Of a stretch of DNA of 64,000 bases, positions 45,360 through 56,972 are shown one piece after another (the first letter of the stretch is position 1; each line of letters opens with the position of its first letter). Location: NCBI GenBank assembly GCA_015698045.1, contig BLAL01000297.1:310001-374000 (forward strand), read 5' to 3'. Position numbers and translations under genes: made by a program. Source of the stretch: Rhizophagus clarus. Taxonomy: Eukaryota; Glomeromycota; Glomeromycetes; Glomerales; Glomeraceae. Below the pieces are notes generated by a model. That model saw only the letters and a program-made list of their open reading frames with translations, searched no databases and was not told where the DNA came from.

Positions 45360-46196
45360 TTAAATATCGTATGCATAATTAAGTGCTTTAATTAATGAAT
45401 TTTGAATATAAACTGACAAGGGAATTGAAGTTCGAGAACTATCACCATCAATAATTTTAAATGCGGGTGATAAATCCCTATTTTTTTGAATAACGGTTAT
45501 AATTAGTCATGATGTACGGTATGTGTATTAAATTGTAAGACAAATTTACTCACACTTTAAGTGAATCAGCGAAGATCGGGTGTTTGGTTTCCTGAATTAG
45601 TACATCCCATTCGCCATTCCTTATTGAATGATTATCATATAATAAGTTATATTAAAAATTAAAGCCGCAAATGCAATAAGAAACTGAACTTACAAGTTAG
45701 TGTGACTATTAGTTTTTCTAAAAAGAAAAATACTCCATAAATTACGAATGTCTTGTAAAATAAGAGCTTTATTATTGAGGTTAGAGTTTAATAATGAAGA
45801 GTGATTTATTTTGTTGTACATATAGTACGTTATTCCAATAAATGGGTAAAAACCTTCAAGATGTAAGTCTCTGGGTGGGTCTAACAAAAGATAGGTTAAT
45901 CCAAGAACGAATTTCATAAAAGTTACGAGCGTCGTACAGTTATTAGGAAACATTTGTTGGTATGTTTGAACGTCAGAAATTAGTGTAATTTGAGTAGGAT
46001 CAACATCTTGACTGGTTACTGCGTCAACAAATCTTTGGAAGTTACGATCTTTTGGCCTTAAAACTTCGTTTGTATTATTAATGATATTTTTGTTAAAATA
46101 CCAATTCATAATATGAGAATGTGTATATTTGTTAAAAAAGTTTGCTAATATTTCAGATACATTTTCGATATTATCATGATAAATGGATGTTCGCAT
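45360..46196 (-). CDS. MRTSIY-family protein, paralogue 4
   Basis: Exons on minus: 45694-46196, 45554-45619 and 45360-45477, giving 228 residues. It starts MRTSIYHDNIENVSEILANF. Conserved blocks are present (KDRNFQRFVDAVTSQDVDPT, FMKFVLGLTYLLLDPPRD, YPFIGITYYMYNKINHSSLL). Exon 2 gives NGEWDVLIQETKHPIFADSL; the end is SLIKALNYAYDI. It is closer to pseudogene 3 than to copies 1 and 2 in exon 3 (FKIIDG), fitting the segmental duplication. A four-residue gap after KNIINN is the main length change. Likely functional; role unknown. Confidence 0.8.
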
Positions 46197-46199
46197 TTT

Positions 46200-48630
46200 A
46201 TCGATTCCGTTTGATCTGCAATAATGATAAAGCTGCGCCAGTTCATAAAGAAGCGGCTAATGCTAATAAAATACAGGAATCAACTGAAGTAGTTGTTTAA
46301 AAGGAAGAAATAATAATTGAGAAAAGTAATTGAATAGGAAGAAGCCTAAGTAAAAAAAATTAGAAATTATAGTAGGTAATTCCGTGACTTGGTATCTTCT
46401 CTTAATTGTTTTTTTTCAATGACTGATTATATTACAATTGTAAAATGTGTATGTACAATAATTGGATTGCGGGTAAATTTTTAAAAAAGATTTTAGAAAT
46501 TCAAAAGCTTATTTATTGTTATGCTCTCATAGGAATGGAAATCTTGTCCAGAGCTTTTTTTAAATTGTTTTTTTTTCAACTTTTTATACTTGATTTCTAG
46601 CTGGGTAAGATGATTTGACTCAGGATATTTGGATAGTTTCCAAATATTTTCTTATTTGTCAATCCTTATAGATTGTTACGGTGATACGTCATTGACATAG
46701 GTAGAAAAAAGTAAATAAAAGTGTTCATCAGAAATTACATTTTTAGTAAGATACATTATTAAGATTTCCTAATATATTATTTATGATGCCTAGGGGCTTG
46801 CACTTAATCTGTACTATAAACTAAATCTTTCTATGAAACATATATTCGTTAGAGCAATGGTTTATGTTAGTTCTAGTTTTTTATTTTAATTCATATTATG
46901 TTTATATTTGGTTTAGCTTTGCTTTTTTTGTTTTTTTTTTTGTTTTCTTTGTGTTTTTTTCGGATAGTTAAGTATATTTAGATACTGTAGGACTTGACTA
47001 TTTCTATAGTGGCTTTGATGTACAGGTGTAAATTTTTTTACAAAATTGATGTTAAAGGTTGATTTACTTAACGATCAGATTAATGAGTTGCTAATTTTTT
47101 AATGGTCATGTATCGCCATTAACGAAATTCATAACCCCTATTAAATCGTTGTGCGATCCAAAAAAATCAACTTTTTTTTTTTATAGGTTTTTATTATCAA
47201 ATGAAACTAATATAAAAGAAAAGTTGGAGAGTACGCCAATATGTAATAAATAAGTTTGTTTTAAATTCTTGATGCTCACTAATAATAATATTTCTAAATT
47301 TATTATTACTTTATATTTACTTTATATTTTTAATAAAATTTGTACATATTTCACAAAAATAGCCATCCGAGTAATTTTTTTTTATTATAATAAAAAGTTC
47401 GCCCTTTAAAGAAACACTGGCTAAATTATATCTTTGATAGTAATGTTTCGCAACTAATAATTTTTGTGATTTGCATGTTGGACATTCAAAGAAATTCTAA
47501 TTTGTTTACATTTCATCATATGATCAATCCGCAAATTTGTCAAGCCACTCAATCTGCAAGTATGTTACAATACCAATTTTCATTTTTTACTTCACTATAA
47601 AATATGATTTCTGTATGAGAATCACACAATTCCTACAATAAATGCACCACGATCTGAACGCCACTCAATCTGCAGGTACAGTACATGTATATTACGATTG
47701 TTATAATAACATTTTTGATTTTCCGTATGAAATCTGTAATCTGATTAATATACCCAAAAATATTTTGTATAAGCAGGCAAAAAATTACCTAATTTACCTT
47801 GTGTTTTATTTATATCGTATTTTATATATAATATTACACGAATTTAGGTAAAACAGGGTAACATTTGCAATAGCAAGGTCTGTCCAATAATGTCACAATA
47901 AAGATTTCACCATTTGATACGCAAAAAACCCGATTAGATTGCGGTACGGGATTCAGGAAAAAAGATATATTAAACATATATATCATAGTCCTTAATGTGT
48001 ATATTTTTAAATACATGAAAAAAAAGTCTCCATTTGTTTTTTACTGTAATCGTCATTTATTAATAAATCTGCTCAATACATTTTATTAAATTGTCGGGCT
48101 TTTGTAATAAAAAAAATAAATAAATTAATAAATACAATATATATATTAAAATGTATATTTGACAATGGATAACCGATTATGAGTTAATTGACTTTAAAAT
48201 GAAAATTTATTATTTCTAACGTAATAAATAAAAATTACCGCAGTATCGAGAAGAATTCTTTTTTTAAAAACTTGATAAATCTGAAAACACAAATTCTAAG
48301 GCAATAAATCAATTCAAATCTTTAATAAAAAGATTTTTCTTTTTTTTTTTAATTCAAACTAATGGTGGGAGTGGCCTCTATTTCTCTTTTAATCATAAAA
48401 TTTTCAAGAAAAAGAAAATCACTAATAAATACGTTAGCGTTTATCTTTCTAATGTGATTATATTCTAGCGAACTTAAGACTTTTCTTCTCTTTTTTTTTT
48501 TTGATCAATTTTATTCATATTTCTTTAAGAAAAAAAAATATTGGTTAGTATTGATTCTGACAAAGTCGTGATGCTTTGAAGTAAATCGTGGTCATGTTAC
48601 GCATGAATTTTCTTTATAAGCAATTTTACG
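46200..48630. repeat. Segmental duplication, unit B upstream part
   Basis: Counterpart of 42450-44450, colinear with it apart from short indels. No supported gene; the 69-codon ORF at 47642-47851 is not conserved in unit A. Confidence 0.7.
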
Positions 48631-49146
48631 TATGTCATTATATCATATAATATGTATCGGCATATCTATATCGAGGGATTCCAACTAAACGTGATTTTCA
48701 TATTATGTGCATCTCACACATATTAAAATTTTTTTTATAATATCTCAAAAAAGTAAACTATGGTAAATGTGCGATTTATTTTAATAAATCATGGGATCAT
48801 TAATTAAAATATAAGAATTATTTTTTATTTTTCATATGTACATATATATATAATTTATTCTGATTTCTTAATTTAGAATTTTATGAAAGCAAGAAAAAAA
48901 TTCGTATTAGAAATTCTAAAACAGGCGCCAAAATATCAAAATGCAAAATGTTATTATTATAAATAAACAGGTTTTTTTTTATAATAAGATAAATTAGATT
49001 ATCGGGTATCGGGTATTTATTCATAGATAATTTTTTTTTTTTAGAAAGATAATAAATAACAAATGAATATTTGATAAAGAAAAAATAATTATTTATTTTC
49101 ATTTTTTTTATTTATTTATGTTTTTTTTTTTATTTATTTATTTATT

Positions 49147-49189
<43 letters not shown>

Positions 49190-49567
49190 AAAAAAAAAAA
49201 AAAAGAAGAGGGAAGACATCTAAATAAACAAATAATAAATTAGGTTAAGTTATTTTAAATTGTTATACCAAAATAATATAACTTTTGATAAACTAGGCTA
49301 AATCATTCATTTGATATTCCAATACCAAAATTATCTATCCTATTTATTTGCTCCGTGAAAAAAAAAAAAAAAAAAGATAAATATTATTTTTTTTTTTCCC
49401 CTAACAAAAAAATTTTTTTCAGCCAAATAAAAAATTATAAATATGTATTACTCATTTAAACTGTATTTCGTTGTACATTTACGTATTCGTATAACAATAA
49501 ACAAAATAAATTATCGGTAAAACGGAATTTCCCGATAATCCGAAAGACGATAATAAATAGTCATCAC

Positions 49568-49614
<47 letters not shown>

Positions 49615-49742
49615 CGGTTATTTTTATTTTTATTTTTTTATTTTATTATTATTATTATTATTTTTGATTTGATATTAATTGTAAATTTTTTTTATATTCT
49701 TTAATTTTTTATAAATCTTGTATTCTTCTTTTTTATTTAAAG
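48631..49742. repeat. Homopolymer-rich spacer before the RRM gene
   Basis: AT-rich with a (T)n run at about 49150-49186 followed by A, and a T-run joined to an A-run at about 49567-49610, which can fold into a pure T:A hairpin. The last 100 bp before the ATG are T-rich with (ATT)n, likely promoter/5' UTR. Confidence 0.6.
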
Positions 49743-50460
49743 ATGATTTCTCAAATGATAAATGAATTGTACATAACAAATATTATAAGTAGTAGGGAAT
49801 TTAATAATGAAGAAAAGATCAAATCAATCCTACAATTATTTAGAGTATCATTTGAAGATAAACAACAAATGATTAATGATCAGGCTAATTTAATTTCATC
49901 TCAACAAAAACTAATTGAAATTATTGTACAGAATAAAAACGCTAATGAAATTAATGATAATAATAATAATAATAACACAGAAAATGCAATTATTGGTCAT
50001 AATTCAGTTATTGGTAATGATTTGAATATTACGAACGAGAATAACAATAATCATGGTAATTTCGTTTAATATTCCGGTTTCTCTTTCTTTAAAAATCATC
50101 ATTATTATTTATTATGTTACATTTTTTTTTAGCTATTAAACCGCTTTATAAAGTTTTCATTGGACAATTACCACCAAATATTCCGATAGTTCAAATAAAG
50201 AATCATTTAAATGAAATATTCGGACACGTTGATTCTGTGTATCAATTAATTCCAAATGTAAGTAGTATTACACGATCGGTACAATCGATACTCTTTACTT
50301 TTTAAAGTAACATTCTCATCTCATATATTATATTATGTAGAGTAATTACGCATTTGCATTATTCTCAAATTATGAATCATGTCAAAAAGCAATTTCTAGG
50401 GGTAATGTCAAGATTCAAGATAAATCCTTTTATATACATAACGCTCATGATCGTGAATAA
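49743..50460 (+). CDS. Small single-RRM RNA-binding protein
   Basis: Exons 49743-50055, 50133-50257 and 50341-50460 join in frame, giving 185 residues. The N-terminal half is helical and Gln/Asn-rich, with an Asn run near residues 71-78 (NDNNNNNNTE). The C-terminal half is a compact RRM: RNP2-like YKVFIGQLP (about 112), the helix IVQIKNHLNEIFGHV, and RNP1-like SNYAFALFSN. The protein ends soon after in DRE. RNP1 lacks the classic K/R-G pair but keeps aromatics, so RNA binding is plausible, not certain. The start follows a T-rich leader ending AAAG; the next genes are over 3 kb away. Confidence 0.75.
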
Positions 50461-51070
50461 ATAGGTTTTTTTTATCATGATGTAATATGTAATCTTTTTT
50501 TTTTTGTATTAAATTTAATTTTAATTAATGTGTATGTAAAACTGTATTCGTATTCGTTCAAAAAAGAGAGAGAGAGAATAAACACTCGAAAAACATTCTT
50601 CTTTTGTATTTTCCCGATTGACGCATGATTTATCAGTTTTATTATTAAAGAAAGTCATTTGACAAAAATTTAAGAAAAGGAAAGAAATGGTTCAATGATT
50701 CTACGAATGATCAATATCATGAACTTACATATATATAGGAGAATAAAAAGTAATTTAAACCTACATAAAAAAAAAAAAATTAAGCGACTTTAACATTAAC
50801 ATATCATCATAAAAAAATGAAAAAAAAAAGACTTTTTTCTTTTACTTCTCTTTTACTTTTCTCTTTTTTACCTAATTTCGAAGAAATTTACAAAGACCAA
50901 GAAAATAATACGTAACCATTATGTAACTATTATAAAGTATATGATTCCAACCGTTTCTTAATGCTTAATTTTTGTTTTAAAATAAATAATATAAATATAA
51001 ATATCAAAACTTATATTTTAAACAAAAAAAAAACGATAAATTTAATACATACCGTCACTCGAAAAAAAAT
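50461..51070. other. Spacer, no gene seen
   Basis: Contains the RRM gene 3' flank, a GAGAGAGAGA run at about 50565 and A-rich tracts. Nothing else supported. Confidence 0.6.
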
Positions 51071-51071
51071 A

Positions 51072-51179
51072 TTACAAAGTCCGACCCAGTTGAAAGAGGA
51101 AGACGAGGCAGACCAGCCACCCAAAAACAGTAAAATTCTCAAGCTTCGTCTTGGTGGCCCTCACATTCCTCGCGACCAT
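51072..51179 (-). CDS. Possible 35-residue membrane microprotein in a GC-rich island
   Basis: ATG at 51177-51179 on minus, stop TAA at 51072. The peptide has a basic start (MVARNVRATKTKLE) then one hydrophobic helix (FTVFGWLVCLVFLFQL). It lies in a 160-bp stretch of near 50% GC inside otherwise extremely AT-rich DNA. The plus strand is also open here (about 80 codons), so coding strand is uncertain. No family recognised. Confidence 0.3.
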   Translation of the reverse strand: MVARNVRATKTKLENFTVFGWLVCLVFLFQLGRTL

Positions 51180-51229
51180 TGTGTGGGCCCTTCCTGCCCC
51201 ACAAGATTCTAGAGGAATGTGATTATCGA

Positions 51230-51946
51230 GCCAGCCAAAACAGATTTAAATTAAATTATTGTTTGGTTTTTTTTTTACAAGTTAAATATCACTATTTGAA
51301 ATTGGTTTGAAAATCTGACAAAAAAAAAAGAAGATAATAATTTTTTTTTTTTTTACAAAGAGAAAAATGTTGTTAAATGTATTTATAAAATTTCCCCACT
51401 TTTTCTTTATCAACGGTGGGAAAAAAAACGAGGCTTTGAAAATTACGTGGCTCAGAATTACGTACCAAAAAAATGGCTTAGATAAAGAAAACTAAACTGA
51501 ATTTGTAATTCGTAATGAACTTAATGGCTTAGTTTGGGCTGTTGAGGAAGCTGACGAGGCTGAATATATTATTTTAATTATAATAGGCTTAGATATTATT
51601 AATACGAGATATGGTTTCTTTCTAAGCCCTAATTTTTTTGGTTTTATAATCATAACATGCAGATGATCTCAACTAAGCCATTGTCATTTAATTTTCATGT
51701 TAATTTCTTGTTTGGGATCAAATAATCAATACCGTTTGTGGAAAAACCTTTTAATAAACGAGTTTGAAGATGTTATGTAAACTACATGTGTACTATACTA
51801 AATTTGTATTGATCCGCATCCGCTGTTGATCTCGTATTAAATGTTGGGTCTTTTTTTTTTTTTTTTTTTTTGTAGAGAGATGTAAGACAATTATGTAAAC
51901 GTTTGTTTTATGAAAGAAATTTTATTTTTATTTACAAAACAAAAAA

Positions 51947-51983
<37 letters not shown>

Positions 51984-52095
51984 AATTGCAAACAGAATCG
52001 TTAATCTTAATTTAGAAGATTACTATACGATTAATTTATAATTTTTTTTTTCTTTGTTCTTTTTAAAGTTTCATGTCACATGATTTTACCGAAAG

Positions 52096-52138
<43 letters not shown>

Positions 52139-53764
52139 AATATAAAAATAAAAATAAATCGGGTAAAAATTTCCTCCGTTACCTTATAATTGTTACTCAG
52201 CCAAAAAACAAAAAAAAAAAAAAAAATTTAAAAATAACTTTTTTTTAAAAAAAAAAAAGAAAAAGATTCTCGAAAAATTCGAGAATTTCATTCGGAAAAA
52301 AAATTCATTTTTTTTTTGCTTCATTCATTCAATAAATAAGCCACCTTTATTACTAAGCCGCATGAATCGTTAAAACAGTAATACTAATAGTCTAAGCCAA
52401 ATGATGAATATCCGATATTATGTTAAATGACGTAGATGAATTATTATTATTATTTTTATATATACCGGTATATATATATATATATTACTATTATTATTAT
52501 TATTATTATTTAAGAATCGAAAAAAATTCAACTGGTTTAAAAACATGTGAAAGTTATCAAAAATAAAAAAAATAATCTTTCTTTTTCCTAACGAAAAAGA
52601 ATTTCGTCACACATTTACATTATCACGTGACGAACAATATTTATTTTTTCATTCCATTTTCAGTTCATATTTAATGACCAAATATGGAGATCAAACCAAA
52701 TTATTGATGTAAATCAGTGTATATCATATAAATACACTGCTATAATTACATTTGTTCAAAAAGAAAAAAAAAAACTACTAAGAAAGAAAAAACAATATTA
52801 AAATTTCAAAGGGGGGAAAAAATTCTTGGTGTAACAACTTCATTGACAAGCGTACATATTACGCTTAATATGTATAATATTTACCTGTTACTGTTTGTAT
52901 AATATACTGTTCAAATATTATAAATATCATTAAATTAAAAATCAGTTAAAAATATATTATAAAAGAGAGAAAGAAAAATATTCTTGGCGTTTTACTTTAA
53001 ATTATGGAAAAAGGTAAGATAAAGAAGTTAATTATCAGAATAAATAAATAATAATAACAAAAAAAACAATGGAAGATAAAAATTCTTAAAACGGTTTTCA
53101 TTTTCTGACGTGTAACTAAAAATGGGGGTTCCATTTTTGTCTCACAACATGAAAAAAAAATTCCAATTTTGGAAAAATTTAAATAACATTTATTTTATAT
53201 ACTTAAAATAAAAAATTTTCTTACTATTATTTTTTCAAATGCATGCAACAATCAAAAGTCAAAGAAATCCACGCAAATCATGTTTCTTCTCTTACTCAAC
53301 TTTGAAACTTATTTCTATTTATACAATTAGTATATCTGAATAAGGAGTAACTAAATGAATAATATGTAACGTGACAATAATATAAGGTTAGATCAACCCC
53401 CTTGCCGTATATAAAAAATCTGCAGAAAGACATTGTAATACATGCAATATAAATTTAATTGGTCTTTTTCCCTAATTCGTTTAGACAAAATGCATATTAT
53501 AATTATAACACAATATATCATGTACTCGGAAAAAAAATTCTGTATATAAATAATAGGAATCATTTTTCTTCTTTTTACACTTTTTTTTTTAGGAAAGTAA
53601 AATTAATAATATAAAAAAAAATTTTTTTTTTTTTTTTCTCAAAAAAAAAAAAAATTTATTACGAAAAAAATTAGTTTAATAAAATATTGTATATGTATAA
53701 AAAATAAAATTAATATAACGTTGAAAATTTTAATGCTTTAATAAGAAAAAAAAAAAAAATCAAA
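51230..53764. promoter_or_regulatory. Long AT-rich spacer with repeated TAAGCC motif
   Basis: At least eight TAAGCC/GGCTTA words in two clusters (51474-51680 and 52335-52395), in both orientations, in DNA that is otherwise poor in GC. T:A homopolymer hairpins lie at about 51940-51982 and 52098-52135; (ATT)n and (TA)n microsatellites at 52440-52512. The nearest downstream gene is the secreted protein at 53765. No ORF supported. Confidence 0.35.
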
Positions 53765-54613
53765 ATGCGTCATAATATTATCTCTTCATTGATTTTATTC
53801 TTCTTTGTATGTTTTGTATATAGTCAAAATGTTAATCAAAATATTAATGATCAAACACTTTCAGTAAACATTAGAGACTTGTTATTATCAAAAAGGTTAT
53901 CAAGAAATAGGATTGTTAAGGATACGATAAATGTTTCGCCAGATATAAGAAAAAGAGATGCTTTACCAATGCCGCAACTTGCTGGTGGACCAGGTGCGCC
54001 AGGTGCACCAGGTGGAGCAAAAGGAGCAAAAGGAAAAGCGGCAGGGAAAGGGGCGAAAGCTCCAGGTGCAGGTGCAAATCCACCTGCGAATCCAGCAGCG
54101 AATCCGGGAGCGAATCCAGCAGCAAATCCAGCAGCAAATCCAGCAGCAAATCCAGCGGCGAATCCAGCAGCGAATCCAGCAGCGAATCCACCTGCGAATC
54201 CAGCAGCGAATCCACCTGCGAATCCAGCAGCAAATCCACCTGCGAATCCCGGGAAGCAGCCGAAAGGAGTAGCTAATGAACCTGTACCCGCACAACCACA
54301 ACCACAACCACAACCTCAACCACAACCACAACCACAACCACAACCTCAACCTCAACCTCAACCTCAACCACAACCACAACCTCAACCTCAACCACAACCA
54401 CAACCACAACCGCAACCTGAACAACCACAACAACAACCACAGTTACCTACAGAACCAACTACTACTTATGTTGCTCCCGGTGTTGTACCTACCGTTCGTC
54501 CATTTGATGTTAATAATAAATATGGTAGTGCCGATAAATTGAAATTTTATCAGGGAAATTCTTGGATAATTATTTTGATGGTTACTAATTTCTTATTTTT
54601 CACGTTATTGTAA
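53765..54613 (+). CDS. Secreted, repeat-rich wall-type protein with KR sites and GPI-like tail
   Basis: Single exon, 282 residues. Residues 1-20 are a signal peptide ([13 protein letters not shown] then QN). Dibasic KR pairs at 43-44 and 63-64 ([11 protein letters not shown]) are Kex2-type sites. Residues 74-102 are collagen-like ([17 protein letters not shown]) and basic. Then PANPAANP repeats (about 105-168), a long (PQ)n stretch (about 178-218), and [12 protein letters not shown]. The tail is YQGNS plus 17 hydrophobic residues, which suits a GPI signal or a membrane anchor. This fits a cell-wall or surface protein, possibly processed into peptides. Codon use is locally GC-rich because of the repeats. 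Polyadenylation may use AATAAA near 54695. Mirror ORFs on minus and in other plus frames are repeat artefacts. Confidence 0.8.
   Translation: MRHNIISSLILFFFVCFVYSQNVNQNINDQTLSVNIRDLLLSKRLSRNRIVKDTINVSPDIRKRDALPMPQLAGGPGAPGAPGGAKGAKGKAAGKGAKAPGAGANPPANPAANPGANPAANPAANPAANPAANPAANPAANPPANPAANPPANPAANPPANPGKQPKGVANEPVPAQPQPQPQPQPQPQPQPQPQPQPQPQPQPQPQPQPQPQPQPQPEQPQQQPQLPTEPTTTYVAPGVVPTVRPFDVNNKYGSADKLKFYQGNSWIIILMVTNFLFFTLL
54085..54425 (+). repeat. Coding minisatellites: PANPAANP and PQ
   Basis: Tandem 12-24-bp units (AATCCAGCAGCG) followed by 6-bp CAACCA/CAACCT units. Such repeats change copy number readily, so allele length variation is expected. All units keep frame. Confidence 0.85.
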
Positions 54614-55433
54614 TATGCTGAGAAAGGAATGATTAATTTGTATTGTTATGTAATAATATTGAGCACTTTTATGATAGATATATTTCTAATATTAAATAAA
54701 TAGAGTTTTATTAAAAAAAATTTAACGCGATAACGCGATTAATTAATAAGGAAGATTTTTAAAATATAATGGCTCTTGAATCTTTTGCATGATAAAAAAA
54801 ATCACGCGCTTTGTTTTTCAAAACGCCTTTGCGTACGGCGTATATAATCGTATTACTTTTTTCCGGGTGAGCCCGAGTAAACTTACTGTAATTTTGTGAT
54901 TGTAACACAGATTTGTTTATCGTTCGAGATTAAATTGGTACATAAAATCACACCATACACAAATAAAATTACGATTTTAATTAGGTACCGTTAAGCTGTT
55001 AGGGGTATTAAGGGGAGGCTCTCCCCCCTACAGTTACAGTTATCGTTATTATGTTTTCGTAAATGAAGAAAAATTGTGTTCTTATGAATAATTTTTATGC
55101 AAGTTAAAATCTCATGATTATATAATACGTCATAGTGATGAAAATTCGGCTAGCTTTTTTCAGTTATTGTAAACTAATTTGAAAATAATTCTTTGTTCAA
55201 TAGTCTTTCTAGAAAAGACTGGACGATACATTGTCTTCCTATATATGTACATTTATTTCGACTTATTTGAAATGCTTTATATGGAAGTAAAGAATGATAA
55301 TCGGGAATATGGTAATCATCTAACATTGATAGATTCTTTTTCTTGGCATTTAAGAAAATGTAACGCACAAAAATTTTATTTCATTATTTTATTCTCTCTC
55401 TCTTTTTTATAACGATTCAATTTAATTTTTTTA

Positions 55434-55477
<44 letters not shown>

Positions 55478-55599
55478 CAAAAGGTCGAATTATTGTACAA
55501 TATACATGAGTTTTACTCGGGAAAAAAATTGTGGGGATTTTTTCCGAATTATTATTATTATTTGTTTAACTAAAAAAGCTTGAATTATGTAATTATTTG
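54614..55599. other. Spacer, no gene seen
   Basis: Contains the 3' flank of the secreted gene, a GGGGAGGCTCTCCCCCCT hairpin near 55013-55030, and a poly(A) of about 40 at 55434-55474. Two opposed ORFs at 55174-55412 overlap each other and have no support. Confidence 0.55.
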
Positions 55600-55956
55600 T
55601 TAGTTTTCCTTTTTTAAAAAAAAAATTGATCTAAAAAAAAAAAGGGAACACATAAAATAATAGAAATCCATGGAGATCCATGATAGTAATCCCAAAATTT
55701 GATTCAACATTCTATTTATTGATGATTCATAAAAATTACAATCGGAATCTTGACTCCATGTGAAATTAAAGACAATGCCAAGGCCACTCTTCCCAAATAT
55801 AGTTAGTATTTCATTCATAATCATACACGTTTCTACTAAAAATAAATTTTTAACACTTGGCAAATTACTTGGCAAAATAACAGAAAAGCCTAAAATAGGC
55901 GCCGATCCTAATTGAATTCCTTCTTTATAGTGCCAAGGATTTTTGGGAATTTTATG
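55600..55956 (-). CDS. Unidentified ORF, possibly an exon
   Basis: Open on minus for about 118 codons without an ATG near its 5' end, so it is either an internal exon or a remnant. It reads NPWHYKEGIQLGSAPILGFS, PSVKNLFLVETCMIMNEILT and NFTWSQDSDCNFYESSINRM, then a hydrophobic end. Composition is coding-like (W, C, N-glycosylation NFT). No family recognised; it lies 280 bp downstream of another minus-strand gene and could be related. Confidence 0.35.
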   Translation of the reverse strand, partial: HKIPKNPWHYKEGIQLGSAPILGFSVILPSNLPSVKNLFLVETCMIMNEILTIFGKSGLGIVFNFTWSQDSDCNFYESSINRMLNQILGLLSWISMDFYYFMCSLFFFRSIFFLKKEN

Positions 55957-56235
55957 CACAAATAATGTTTATCAAATACTGTCTTGAAATAAGTTTAAGT
56001 ATTTAAACAAAATTCTGTGTCACGATAAGCATCGTCATGCATGCTACAGTACTTTGAATCAGAAAAGTAGTGTTTAAGTGTCGATGTGTCAAATTCGATA
56101 ATTCATGTAAAAATGTAATAATTGGAAAAAAATAAATCAATAATATAATTGCGCGGATGTTATTTTACATGTTACTCTCACTATATCGTGTAACGAGGTT
56201 ATTCTTTTTTGATGATTTCAATACTTGAGCAAATC

Positions 56236-56972
56236 TCATCGGATAAATTGTAATATCATATTTTGGAAGCAGTTACTACTGACAATTATTCTTTTTCGTC
56301 CATAGGAATAATTAATAATAGTGGTGAAATATCGAATTCGAGAAAAATCTAATGTTACTTCTTGATCATTAAATGCTTTAAAAAGAAATGTTACACCCGA
56401 ATACAGTGAAGAAATTTTATCGATCATTTTCTGTGCTTCTTCTTGTTTCCATTCAGATCCAAAACACAACCACAATTCACCAGAAGAAGAAATAATTAAT
56501 TTTTTATAAAGAATTAAATCTTGGTTTAATTCTAATTTTTCCGATCCCAATTTTTTAACAGTTAATTCTTTCGTTTAAGGCTCTTATATCATTTGTTTAA
56601 TCTTGAATTGTCGAATTAGAGATACCTTTCAATTTGAGCTTCAATCAAAATCACAAGGAAACCAATAATAATTAAACCCAGAAAAGTAATATTATACAGA
56701 CTAATGAAGAAATTATGTGAAACTTACCTAACGAAATATTTCTTTGCACTTTACATTCCTTTACATCATTAATGAATCCTGTAAGAGTCATTATAGGTCC
56801 CAGTTTCATTTCATGTAACCTAAGATTGTCTTCATAGAAGTTGCGATCATTAATCTTTTCTTTATAAATAATTTTCAAGTCATCCTCATCAAGTTCCAAT
56901 GAGTAAATCTAAGAGTTACTTTCTGTTATGTTTTCGAACTACTTCTTCTGTTATCAAATTCGAGGTAGACAT
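56236..56972 (-). CDS. Unidentified two- or three-exon gene
   Basis: On minus, a main exon ends at 56728 (NISL then donor GTAAGT), an intron 56568-56727 follows, and the last exon 56236-56567 starts ELTVKKLGSEKLELNQDLIL and ends NMILQFIR. The 5' exon reads LELDEDDLKIIYKEKINDRN. Upstream, ATG at 56970-56972 gives MSTSNLITEEVVRKHNRK but meets a stop unless a very short intron or an indel intervenes, so the start is unsure. The product is about 170 residues, soluble and helical, with GELWLCFGSEWKQEEAQKMI. No family recognised. Confidence 0.5.

Noticed and set aside
53916..54542. Four overlapping ORFs on both strands across the secreted-protein repeats
   Set aside because: They are frame and strand shadows of the PANPAANP and PQ minisatellites; only the 53765-54613 frame has a signal peptide and natural ends.
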